From Spirosoma validum (lineage in GTDB: Bacteria > Bacteroidota > Bacteroidia > Cytophagales > Spirosomataceae), in contig NZ_JACXAA010000005.1 in NCBI RefSeq assembly GCF_014699035.1, forward strand, positions 124,001 to 188,000: a stretch of 64,000 bases of DNA, given 5' to 3'. The notes beneath the pieces were generated by a model, which worked only from the letters and a program-made list of their open reading frames with translations, made no database searches and was not told the origin of the DNA. Positions 8,901 through 16,447 of this stretch are shown here, in pieces. Numbering within the stretch: the first letter of the stretch is position 1; the number at the start of each line of letters is the position of its first letter. A program made the position numbers and the translations under genes.

Positions 8901-9043
8901 ATCCAGAGCAATACATCGCCAATTCAGAAGAATTATTACGCCAGTTAATACGTCAAATTCTTGATCCAGATGTACCCTTTAAGAAGACAGAACAGATAGA
9001 AATCTGCCAATACTGCGATTTTAAAGGAATTTGTGGGCGGTAA
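5912..9043 (+). CDS. AddB-like PD-(D/E)XK nuclease with Fe-S cluster
   Basis: A 1043-residue protein of the RecB-family exonuclease/AddB class. The N-terminal half resembles a helicase-like domain without a Walker A site (starts with ILPTRRAVSVFLDEL). The C-terminal PD-(D/E)XK nuclease has GKIDRI (D892) and VDYKTGK (D905, K907). Four cysteines, C760 and CQYCDFKGIC (C1032, C1035, C1041), match the AddB iron-sulfur pattern. It would act with an AddA/UvrD-type partner in double-strand-break resection; that partner is not in the window. Two low-complexity hydrophilic insertions (about residues 306-330 and 530-565) look like spacer DNA captured in frame. Monocistronic, ended by two strong hairpins. 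Confidence 0.88.
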   Translation: MTFLQQTAQRIFEAHGPSLSDVWVILPTRRAVSVFLDELAALSDRPFLAPHTMAVDDFITQAAGVQLIDSVSLLFELYDVFREIDPLVEFEQFIGWASVLLTDFDRIDQYLVNTSELFSYLTAAKALERWQVDRPSSAKPITETAGTLRYFKLFENLHTTYDALHQRLTEQGLAYRGMAYRLLAQNVESLIRDNLAYERVYFVGFNALSRAEEQIIRVLVDAQKAELIWDADQYYINDWRQEAGEFLRRYRDNGWFFSKQNHEDLAQMSNNLLGTEKNIRVVGVPNASMQAKVAGKIYSEWQREAGRGQEVNRKEERGQLSLFSQPSSPRPKTAIVLADETLLVPVLYALDENVTDLNVTMGLSLRSSLLFTLVDTLFEMQRTVHEFRTKDGRDLKIPKFHHRHVAKVLNHPFVKQYERIRELQWPGEMLPSGEILPPEPLFQWIAKVIVQEQRVYLTELEIQELGQNDPLVRVLFSRWPDESPMKAIRTFYDLIDLLRDVYRTSQDAIEIEYLYLFYTLLRQLEATLERQESTEQGTPSRDGRAQGVSQTNELFADDPQAPRTTHHANVTVRSFRQFLYELIRQTSIPFTSEGKSQLQIMGMLETRALDFDRVIILSVNEGVLPQSRKLNSLIPFDIASELNLPTYRDQEAVMAYHFYRLLQRASDIVLLHTTSTDAYGNSKGEPSRFVRQIEHELVPRAKGLIRISYPTVRFGQSRTDKFADLTGLTVPKTQEIRSKLITLLTTRGLYPSYLNQFVSCSMRFYFSRIVNISEEEDIEEKMGAAEFGSWLHKVMERLDVDYRLKNAPIDETIIKNLLEEEFAKSMKGRVIESGMNLLLYELAQKLMLDFQQQQNALVGLTVIGSEQTLETTLDVPLDGNKTIHVRIAGKIDRIEKFGDQIRIVDYKTGKVDLSDKTPKDLPEKLLRDGREDKMRQLWLYRYLTIKNIRDYGGLPRDKAKQDIFPAKGLPVEAGFYSFRDISGGFKTNPVRFGDDDDPEQYIANSEELLRQLIRQILDPDVPFKKTEQIEICQYCDFKGICGR

Positions 9044-9064
9044 TGTGGCAGAGGGTATGGAGGT

Positions 9065-9101
9065 AAGGGCAGAGGGAAAGTTAATTTACCCTCTGCCCTT
9101 T
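9065..9101 (+). terminator. Terminator hairpin after AddB-like gene
   Basis: GGGCAGAGGG (9067-9076) pairs with CCCTCTGCCC (9089-9098), flanked by A-rich and T-rich bases. It sits 22 bp past the stop codon and is followed by a second hairpin. Confidence 0.7.
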
Positions 9102-9109
9102 CAAATAAA

Positions 9110-9138
9110 AAAGGCTGGTCGTAGCGCGACCAGCCTTT
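9110..9138. terminator. Second, near-symmetric terminator
   Basis: AAAGGCTGGTCG (9110-9121) and CGACCAGCCTTT (9127-9138) form a perfect 12-bp stem with a 5-base loop. A-run and T-run flanks mean it can terminate from either side; the convergent neighbour ends at 9289. Confidence 0.75.
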
Positions 9139-9288
9139 CCTGTTTGAATACAACCTGAATTGAAAAAAGCAATGATAGATGTTTCTCTGCCTGAGTAACA
9201 AGTGAGTCAAAATTGGTAAATAAAAAGAATTAATACAACTTTTTTGCTAAATATTAATCGCCAAAGGCCAAATAATTTGATAGACGGA

Positions 9289-12200
9289 TTATTTGAAAAT
9301 GAAGTTATAGGCTAATGACACGATGGGCGCTGCGAAAATCTGTAGCTTATACGCATTCGTCTTACCGTTTTCAGTCTTAAAAAAGATAGAGTACGCGTTT
9401 TTTTGCCCGTAGAGATTGTAAATCGTGAAAGCCCACCGGCCTTCCCACCGTCGGTTACGCATGCCCGGATTGTAAATGTTCCAGGTAAAATCGAATCGAT
9501 GGTAGTCGGGTAGGCGTTCGTTATTTCGTACACCATAGTAAGGATATTGAGCGCCGTCGATAGTTACGTAACCCGTTGGAGCCGAATAGGGACGCCCAGT
9601 GCTGTAAGCAAATGTGAAGCCAAAACTGTTATGGCGATCGACGTCAATGGTCATATTGGCGTTAACCGTGTGTGGACGATCATAATTTGCCCGGTACCAT
9701 GCACCATTATTTACGCTTTGCTCAATAGTTGAGCCCTCGTAAACCTGATTAAGGGTTCGGGCATAGGTGTAATTAATCCAGCCGGTCAGTTCGCCTTTCT
9801 TTTTCGAAATCATCGTTTCGATGCCGTACGCTTTACTACGTCCCTGCAATAATTGTGTTTCGGGGTAGGGCTGTAGCAGAAAATCAGCACCGGGTCGGTA
9901 ATCAATGATATGTTCTGTTAATCGCCAATAGCCTTCAACGGTTAGCTCGTAGATATTATCTTTAAAATTTAGAAAATAGCCCGCTGTTACTAACTGACTG
10001 ACCTGCGGCTTTATGTTGATATCGGACGTTTTCCAGCGCGAAGTGGGCAGTGGCGTTGTTGTGTTTGTAACGACCTGTAAATACTGCCGCATGAGGTTAT
10101 ACCCAAACTTAAGCGACGAATTTTGGCCAAGTGTATAACGAATGCCCAGTCGGGGTTCAGGGCCGCCATACTGCTGAATAATCTGACCGTTTCCGTAGCG
10201 GGTAGAGTCAATTACCGAGAAATCATCGCGGGTTTCGCCGGAAGCATAGCGCCTGATCAGCGCTGGCCCTAACGACAGAAACTGCGAATACCGTAGTCCA
10301 ACTGAAACGGCCAGCTTATCGCCCAGGCTCCGTTCATAATCGCCGTGGAGGGCCAGTTCGAGGGCATTTTCAGTAGGCGTTGTTACGGGATTAACACTGT
10401 CGCTCTGGCCAGGGAGCAGGGATCCGGGCTCGATGCGATAGTGGGTTCCACTAATGCCAATCTCCAGTTTCTGATTCGTCAGCTGAAAGTTTAGATTTGA
10501 CTTGATCTGCCGTTGTAGTACCGACGAACGTAACGTGACTAGGTTCCCACTTAATTCCGGTGACAGAATGCGCGGAACGTAGTGAACATACACGCCTGTG
10601 GTTTGCAGATTAACCCGGGACGACAGGGTTCGGAACCAGCGGGCCATGACATTGACTGTTTGATGATCGTACCGCGTGCTTACGCCATTCACGTTTGGTA
10701 GATTCGCTAACAGATCGGTCTGAAATAAGTCTTTGCTGAAATAACCCGTCGCCGTCAGCGTATTCCGGTTGTCGATGCGCCAGAACGCCTTCAGCACGGC
10801 GTCGCCAAATTTGGCTTTGATATTAGCCAGCCGGTCTGAAACAATCGGCAGGAGAAAATCATTAAAAGCCCCACGTCCGGCAACTACAATACCGAACTTC
10901 CCTTTTACAATGGGAATGTCGGCCGTGAGTTTGTTGGAAACGACGCTGACGCCCCCCGATAGACTGAACTTGTCGAGGTTCGGATTACGTAGCGTTACGT
11001 CCAGTACGGACGCGGCCCGGCCTCCGAACCGCGCTGGTACGTTGCCTTTGTAAAGGTCGACCGTATTGAGCACATCGGGCAGAAACACCGAAAAGAGACC
11101 GAACATATGCGTTGGATTAAAGATCGGCGTATCGTCCAGCAGAATTAAATTCTGGTCAGTAGTACCTCCGCGAATGTTGACACCATTACTGGCCTCACCT
11201 ACGCTCGACACGCCCGGAAGCATCTGTAAACCACGTAGTAAATCCACTTCACCAAGTGCGGCCGGTAATTTTTTTAATGCATTCACATTTAACTGGTTGA
11301 CGCCCAGCAATGGTTGACGTACTGTTTGATCGAATCCTTTGGTTGTTACAACAACTTCTTCTAACTGGCTTTCGACAGTAACCATTTTAATATTTACCGT
11401 TAGATCGTCAGTCAGGCGAAAGGCTTTTCTGACTGGCGTATAACCAACTAAGCGAGCAATTAAAATGTGGTCGCCGGTGGGGAGGTCAATAGCGTAATGT
11501 CCCTGCTCATTTGTATTGGTGCCTGTAATATTTTTGCGGTAATCAATTACAATGGCGACGCCTGCTAATGGACGACCTGTGGCAGAATCGCGAACTACAC
11601 CACTCAGGTGAAGCAAGAGCCCTGAATTTGTGAGTGGGGTTTTTCGAATGCTGATTCGCTCTTCTTTAGGCTGGGCGGGTGGTAACGATTTACGGGTAAC
11701 TTCATTTTGTGCTGGCTTGGTTTCACCGATCTGTGGTGAGTCAGTACGTTGAACAACTGTAACAGCACTGTCTTTTCGGACGGATAAGCTTGGTAGGCTA
11801 ACAGATTGCTTAGTCAGGTAGCCCTGAGCGTTCATCCAATTCTTTAATTGCTCCATCCATCCGTCGGCAGGAAACCCTTGTTGTACTGGGAAGTCGTTTC
11901 GTTTATTTGCGTATAGGTGGAATTCGACAGACTTACCAGCCGCTAGCCAATTGGTGTATAACTGAGCAAACTGAGCTGCCGATTGAAGTGAGCTATCTTT
12001 AGCTGAATAAATAAACAAAGGCGGAGCGTCAGCGGGTACATTTTTTGTAACTACAGCGCCAGGATATGGATAAATTGAAACCAGAAAATCGGGCCGGCTG
12101 GCTTCGGTATAACTCTGGCCAACTGCCAGGGCAAGCGCCCCGCCCGTTGATAAGCCCATTAAGCCGATCCGATCCTGCTGAATTCCCAACACGGATGCTC

Positions 12201-12666
12201 GTTGTCGAACGTATTCTATGGCTTTTCTACCATCAGCAATGGCCATGGGTAAACTGATTGCTAGATCAGTTTGACTAACTTCTGCCCGGCGATCCGTCAA
12301 AGATGATCCGGCGCTATGGACCAGCCTATATGTTAGTACAAAAGCAGCTATGCCTTTGTCACGAAGTTGTTTGGCTATGTCAATTCCTTCCTTATCAAGT
12401 AAAAGCGTATTCCAGCCTCCACCTGGGCAGATGACAATTGCTGTACCAAGAGCTACGTCTGGAGATGGTAGAAAAGCTGTTAGTGTGGGCGTAGTTACGT
12501 CATAAATAATACGCTCTTTTGTTAAGCTATCTGTGAGCACAACTTCATTCCATGTCCAGTTTTCAGAGCCGGGGGCTTTTCCTGCATATAGTTGGCTAAC
12601 TGCCTGCCCAAAAGCTATCCGATAACTTAGCAGACCCAGAAAAATGAAGAATAGAAATCGGTTCAT
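9289..12666 (-). CDS. Alpha/beta-hydrolase domain fused to TonB-dependent receptor
   Basis: 1125 residues with a signal peptide (1-21). Residues about 25-285 form a BD-FAE/acetylxylan-esterase-like alpha/beta hydrolase: oxyanion segment ICPGGGW (79-85), nucleophile GLSTGG (S173) and acid D224 in YSAKD. The usual catalytic His in A.GGHGF is replaced by Asn (ANKRNDF, N257), so it may be inactive. A Pro/Lys/Ser linker (290-350) leads to a CarboxypepD_reg-like domain (about 352-432), a plug (NGVNIRGGTTDQNLILLDD, GNVPARFGGR; about 455-560) and a beta-barrel to the end. It is the last gene of a minus operon with two DUF4249 lipoproteins and a propeller lipoprotein. The ATG at 12666 is chosen because the signal peptide starts there. 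The frame runs unbroken across the fusion. Confidence 0.9.
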   Translation of the reverse strand: MNRFLFFIFLGLLSYRIAFGQAVSQLYAGKAPGSENWTWNEVVLTDSLTKERIIYDVTTPTLTAFLPSPDVALGTAIVICPGGGWNTLLLDKEGIDIAKQLRDKGIAAFVLTYRLVHSAGSSLTDRRAEVSQTDLAISLPMAIADGRKAIEYVRQRASVLGIQQDRIGLMGLSTGGALALAVGQSYTEASRPDFLVSIYPYPGAVVTKNVPADAPPLFIYSAKDSSLQSAAQFAQLYTNWLAAGKSVEFHLYANKRNDFPVQQGFPADGWMEQLKNWMNAQGYLTKQSVSLPSLSVRKDSAVTVVQRTDSPQIGETKPAQNEVTRKSLPPAQPKEERISIRKTPLTNSGLLLHLSGVVRDSATGRPLAGVAIVIDYRKNITGTNTNEQGHYAIDLPTGDHILIARLVGYTPVRKAFRLTDDLTVNIKMVTVESQLEEVVVTTKGFDQTVRQPLLGVNQLNVNALKKLPAALGEVDLLRGLQMLPGVSSVGEASNGVNIRGGTTDQNLILLDDTPIFNPTHMFGLFSVFLPDVLNTVDLYKGNVPARFGGRAASVLDVTLRNPNLDKFSLSGGVSVVSNKLTADIPIVKGKFGIVVAGRGAFNDFLLPIVSDRLANIKAKFGDAVLKAFWRIDNRNTLTATGYFSKDLFQTDLLANLPNVNGVSTRYDHQTVNVMARWFRTLSSRVNLQTTGVYVHYVPRILSPELSGNLVTLRSSVLQRQIKSNLNFQLTNQKLEIGISGTHYRIEPGSLLPGQSDSVNPVTTPTENALELALHGDYERSLGDKLAVSVGLRYSQFLSLGPALIRRYASGETRDDFSVIDSTRYGNGQIIQQYGGPEPRLGIRYTLGQNSSLKFGYNLMRQYLQVVTNTTTPLPTSRWKTSDINIKPQVSQLVTAGYFLNFKDNIYELTVEGYWRLTEHIIDYRPGADFLLQPYPETQLLQGRSKAYGIETMISKKKGELTGWINYTYARTLNQVYEGSTIEQSVNNGAWYRANYDRPHTVNANMTIDVDRHNSFGFTFAYSTGRPYSAPTGYVTIDGAQYPYYGVRNNERLPDYHRFDFTWNIYNPGMRNRRWEGRWAFTIYNLYGQKNAYSIFFKTENGKTNAYKLQIFAAPIVSLAYNFIFK

Positions 12667-12718
12667 CAGTTCATGAATTAGAAATCGCGTATTTAGAAAA
12701 GGACTCGGCCAGAGCCGG

Positions 12719-13915
12719 TTATAAACCCTCTGGCGGTATATCTGTACGCGTCCGGCTGGGAATACAGATAGCTGAGGGCACTGTATAACCAAAAATGCCA
12801 CCTCGGTTGATGCGCTCATCTTTTGACTCCGGTCTGGGGCGTCGGTGAGATAGTCCCCGAAACAGGCCAATAAATTTATTGAATGGCAGATTATCCCGGG
12901 TGATTTTATGCCGATAAGTGGCTACCGAGGCTGCCGAAAAATAGCCCACTACATTCTCCTGGGGGTTGGCCAGATTTTTGATATTTCCCGAAATAGGAGC
13001 GGGGGGCGAGTCGGCCAGCGTACCCGTATTCTGGGTCTGTTCGGCAAACAGTTTATAATACCGATAAGCGTTAGCCGATAAAGACAGTTGCTCAATCACA
13101 ATAAGGGCCGGATTGCGCTGGTAGATAGGCAAAAAGGCTATTTTATGACCAAACTGAGGTTTACCATTGGTATAGACGTCAGAAAACACATTGATCGATG
13201 TACTATAAAGAATATCCCAGCATTGAGTTCGGCAAACATAATCATACAACGAATAACTCCTCATGGCCGTGTCGTTTACACAGCCCAGCACCTTAATTTC
13301 TCCATTGCCAACCGGGCCAACATCCTGTACGACGTAACGACCATGCAGACAACTGGCACACCAGTCCTGGGGTTCATATTCGCGCCATCGCCACAGGTAA
13401 AAATTAGCCTGCCCTGGTGGGTCCTGGTAGTCAATGTATACCTCACTTGCCGGAACAGTGGTGTCGCCGATGTCAACAGCGAGCGTGGCTGACTTCGTGC
13501 TAAGCTGATCGTATGCCCTGCTAATGGGTGGAACTGCCACCATTGTTTCGACGGACGATTCGTAGGTGATCCCATCAGATGTCTGGAAGCGAAGCTGATA
13601 CGTGTTACCAATCTGGCCTTTAAAATCTCCAGGAAGCTGGTAGGTCCCCGATTGTGTCTCACTCAGTGGAATTGTTGTGGTCCCATTAACGATCAGGTTA
13701 ACAGAAGCTTTCGTAACGGGCGTGGTGGCACTGGAGTCCGCGTTGGGTCGACTCCGACTAATAGTAATGGTCTGTGGTTCAGCTAAATCGGTAATAATCC
13801 CATTCATAACCATCAGGTTAGAGTTAAGTTGTAGGTGGGCGTCATAGGTATCTACGCAGGCATAGAGACCCACTACAAACAGCAGTAAAATCCTATAGTG
13901 AAGATGTCGTTCCAT
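12719..13915 (-). CDS. DUF4249 lipoprotein, copy 2
   Basis: 398 residues with a lipoprotein signal (LLFVVGLYAC, Cys20). The DUF4249 family typically sits beside carboxypeptidase-regulatory-domain TonB receptors and is thought to be a surface partner of them. Landmarks are SNLMVMNGIITD, paired cysteines WCASCLHGRYV and CRTQCWDI, and ANAYRYYKLFAEQ. It is a clear tandem paralogue of 13964-15181, sharing long near-identical segments such as TLADSPPAPISGN and ENVVGYFSAASVA. The C-terminal 40 residues differ. It lies 52 bp upstream of the hydrolase-receptor fusion and is probably its outer-membrane partner (inference). Confidence 0.88.
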   Translation of the reverse strand: MERHLHYRILLLFVVGLYACVDTYDAHLQLNSNLMVMNGIITDLAEPQTITISRSRPNADSSATTPVTKASVNLIVNGTTTIPLSETQSGTYQLPGDFKGQIGNTYQLRFQTSDGITYESSVETMVAVPPISRAYDQLSTKSATLAVDIGDTTVPASEVYIDYQDPPGQANFYLWRWREYEPQDWCASCLHGRYVVQDVGPVGNGEIKVLGCVNDTAMRSYSLYDYVCRTQCWDILYSTSINVFSDVYTNGKPQFGHKIAFLPIYQRNPALIVIEQLSLSANAYRYYKLFAEQTQNTGTLADSPPAPISGNIKNLANPQENVVGYFSAASVATYRHKITRDNLPFNKFIGLFRGLSHRRPRPESKDERINRGGIFGYTVPSAICIPSRTRTDIPPEGL

Positions 13916-13963
13916 GTATATTGATAGTGGATAAGCATCAAATAAACGTCAGATTCGTCATGC

Positions 13964-15181
13964 TTACTGATTCCATCCTGGCGGCAATTGATCGGTTCGG
14001 GTACGACCTGGAACACAGACAGACGAAGCAGAACTGGTACCAAATGGACTGGGATTACCGGGTAATGAGGACTCCAGCCTTGGCGTTCGACCATTAATAG
14101 CGTAAAAGAGTCCCTGAAAAATACCCGTTGTTACGTCCTGCCGATTAATTTTATGACTACTGGCGGCCACGGATGCGGCTGAAAAGTACCCCACTACGTT
14201 CTCCGAACTATTGGCGGTATTCTTTACATTCCCTGAGATAGGCGCCGGGGGTGAATCCGCTAATGTACCCGTATTCTGAACCTGATCGGCGAATAATTTA
14301 TAGTATCGATAAGCATTGGCTGATAAAGCCAGCTGCTCAACAACAATCAAGGCTGGATCGCGCTGGTAAATCGGAATGCTGGCTATTTTATGACCGATCT
14401 GCGTCTGCCCGTTCGTATAAACATCCGAGAAAATCGTAACATCGGTATTGTAGAAGATATCCCAGCAGAGACCACGGCAAGGATAATCAAGCAGTAAGGT
14501 TGAACTCAAGGTTGTATCCCGAACACAACCCAACACATCGAGCGGGCCGCTTCCGACGGGCCCCACATCAACAACAACGTAGCGCCCCTGCTGGCACGTA
14601 GCACACCATACCTGCTGCTCGTAAAGACGCCAGCGCCAGAGGTAGAAATTACGTTCGCCGACGGGGTCCTGAAAGTCTACGTAGATATCGTTCGCCGGTA
14701 CGTTTGTTCCATTGGCGGTTTTCTTTGGACCTTGTGGATTGAACTGATCATACGTTTTTAGAATGGCTGGGACGGAGGCCATTGTTTCAACGGATGACTC
14801 ATAGCTGACACCTTCCTGCGTCTGGAAACGAAGTTGATACGTATTGCCTGTTTTCCCCCGAAAATCAGCGGGACAGCTATAGACGCCGGGCTGGGTTTCC
14901 AGCAGGGAAATCGGTGTTGTTCCATTGACAACGATTGATACGCTGGCGCGCTGAATCGGTGTGCTTACATTCGCACTATCGGCAGAGGAACGGGAACGAC
15001 TCAGACTAACCGTTTGTGTTTCATTGAGATCGGTTATGATACTACTGACGACAACTAAATTTGCGTTTAGAGAAAGGCTTGGATCATAGGCGTCAATACA
15101 CTGTTGGCAACCAATCAGTATGCCGAGAAGAACACACCAGCGAATGGATCGCGAAAAAAAGAATTTGTGCATTACGTTCAT
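13964..15181 (-). CDS. DUF4249 lipoprotein, copy 1
   Basis: 405 residues with a lipoprotein-type N-terminus (LLGILIGCQQC). Same family and layout as the following gene: conserved WCATCQQGRYVV and CRGLCWDIFY cysteine pairs and ALSANAYRYYKLF. The two copies differ mainly in the first 150 residues and at the C-terminus, as expected after an old tandem duplication followed by partition of binding roles. It starts only 9 bp after the propeller gene, so the two are co-transcribed. A second Met three codons in is an alternative start. Confidence 0.88.
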   Translation of the reverse strand: MNVMHKFFFSRSIRWCVLLGILIGCQQCIDAYDPSLSLNANLVVVSSIITDLNETQTVSLSRSRSSADSANVSTPIQRASVSIVVNGTTPISLLETQPGVYSCPADFRGKTGNTYQLRFQTQEGVSYESSVETMASVPAILKTYDQFNPQGPKKTANGTNVPANDIYVDFQDPVGERNFYLWRWRLYEQQVWCATCQQGRYVVVDVGPVGSGPLDVLGCVRDTTLSSTLLLDYPCRGLCWDIFYNTDVTIFSDVYTNGQTQIGHKIASIPIYQRDPALIVVEQLALSANAYRYYKLFADQVQNTGTLADSPPAPISGNVKNTANSSENVVGYFSAASVAASSHKINRQDVTTGIFQGLFYAINGRTPRLESSLPGNPSPFGTSSASSVCVPGRTRTDQLPPGWNQ

Positions 15182-15190
15182 CAGGGTTAT

Positions 15191-16402
15191 TTATTTACGG
15201 CCTCCACTAACGGTTGGGTAAATGCCCGTTATAACACTTCGCTGAGCCACAACAGGACTGGCCACTATAACGCCCCCCGTCTGAAAACTCCAGCGTTGCC
15301 GGCCTGTAGCGGCATTAATTGCGTAAAGATTGTTGTCGTTACTACCAATATAGACTGTTCCATTCGCGACCATCGGGGTTGAATAAATATCATAATTCGT
15401 CCGAAATCCCCAGCGTTGTTGCCCCGTGGCCGCATCAACGGCGTAGAGCGTATGATCCCGGCTTCCCACATAAACGACCCCATTCGCCACAACAGGGCTT
15501 CCATACACAACCCCGTTTGTTTTAAACGCCCAGCGTTGCTGCCCCGATGTTGCGTCGATGGCATACAATCGGGTGTCGGCGCTTCCCACATAAACGATCC
15601 CATTCGCCACAACAGGGCTTGAATCAATAGCGCTACCGGCTTTGAATAACCACTTCAGCTTGCCCGTCAGGGCATCGATCGCGTAGAGATTGGCATCCTG
15701 ACTGCCTATGTACAGCACGCCATTGGCAACGACAGGACTGGATAAAACAAAATACTGGGTTTTAAAACGCCAGCGCAGACGACCAGTAGCCGCATCTAAT
15801 CCATAAACCTGATTGTCCTGCCCACCAATATAAACCATGTCATTGGAAACCGCCGGACTGGAATAAAGGCCGAACGAGGAACTGAAAAGCCAAAGAAGTC
15901 CACCCGTCGTTGCATCAAGGGCATAAAGTTTACCGTCTTGACTTCCTACATAGATAACGCCATTGTTGATCACCGGGCTGGAGTAAACGACTCCTCCAGT
16001 CTTAAAAGCCCAGCGTTTGGTGCCTGTCGTTGCATCAATGGCGTAGAGATTGTAATCACTACTTCCTACGTAGACCATTCCATAAGCAACAAGGGGGCTG
16101 GACTGAATGGACGTATCGGCTCGGAACGCCCAGCGTTTGGTCCCTGTAGCCGTATCAAGTGCGTAAAGATTGTTGTCGAAACTTGCTGCGTAGACAACAG
16201 GTGTGGTAACAGTAACGGATGGGGGCGTAGTGACCGTACCCGCAGTGGGAATGGTAGTAATTGGGGTCGTATCCGTCACAGAGGATCGATCACAGCCCGA
16301 TAACATAATGACCAGCAGGCCAATCCAAACGCTGGAGATACCGACCAGACATATACGTAGCCATAACCAATTATAATAGCTTTCCATGCGAAGAGTAATC
16401 AC
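15191..16402 (-). CDS. Eight-repeat PQQ-like beta-propeller lipoprotein
   Basis: 403 residues with a membrane/lipoprotein signal ending LLVIMLSGC (Cys37) and a Thr/Pro linker (about 43-68). Eight consecutive repeats of exactly 40 residues follow, each of the type VYVGS.D..LYAIDA.TG..RW.F, the PQQ/BamB-like propeller motif. Eight repeats would close an eight-bladed propeller. The PQQ-binding residues of alcohol dehydrogenases are not evident, so it is more likely a binding scaffold. It is the first gene of the operon with two DUF4249 proteins and the hydrolase-receptor fusion, suggesting a role in ligand capture at the cell surface (inference). A second Met (residue 6) is an alternative start. 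Confidence 0.9.
   Translation of the reverse strand: MITLRMESYYNWLWLRICLVGISSVWIGLLVIMLSGCDRSSVTDTTPITTIPTAGTVTTPPSVTVTTPVVYAASFDNNLYALDTATGTKRWAFRADTSIQSSPLVAYGMVYVGSSDYNLYAIDATTGTKRWAFKTGGVVYSSPVINNGVIYVGSQDGKLYALDATTGGLLWLFSSSFGLYSSPAVSNDMVYIGGQDNQVYGLDAATGRLRWRFKTQYFVLSSPVVANGVLYIGSQDANLYAIDALTGKLKWLFKAGSAIDSSPVVANGIVYVGSADTRLYAIDATSGQQRWAFKTNGVVYGSPVVANGVVYVGSRDHTLYAVDAATGQQRWGFRTNYDIYSTPMVANGTVYIGSNDNNLYAINAATGRQRWSFQTGGVIVASPVVAQRSVITGIYPTVSGGRK
15236..16195 (-). repeat. Eight in-frame 120-bp coding repeats
   Basis: The propeller blades are coded by eight 120-bp units. Two of them share an almost identical stretch of about 40 bases around 15470-15505 and 15590-15625 (CCCATTCGCCACAACAGGGCT in both), pointing to recent repeat homogenisation or blade duplication. 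Confidence 0.8.
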
Positions 16403-16447
16403 TTTTCGCGGAAAAGATACTAGAAAAAGTGGATAAAGTGATATAGT

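Noticed and set aside
13088-13492. 134-codon ORF antisense to the second DUF4249 gene
   Set aside because: It is a shadow of a well-supported gene; no motifs and no promoter or spacing support.
15236-16195. Regular 120-bp repeats that could suggest a tandem array or CRISPR-like structure
   Set aside because: They lie fully inside one reading frame and code for 40-residue propeller blades; there are no unique spacers.
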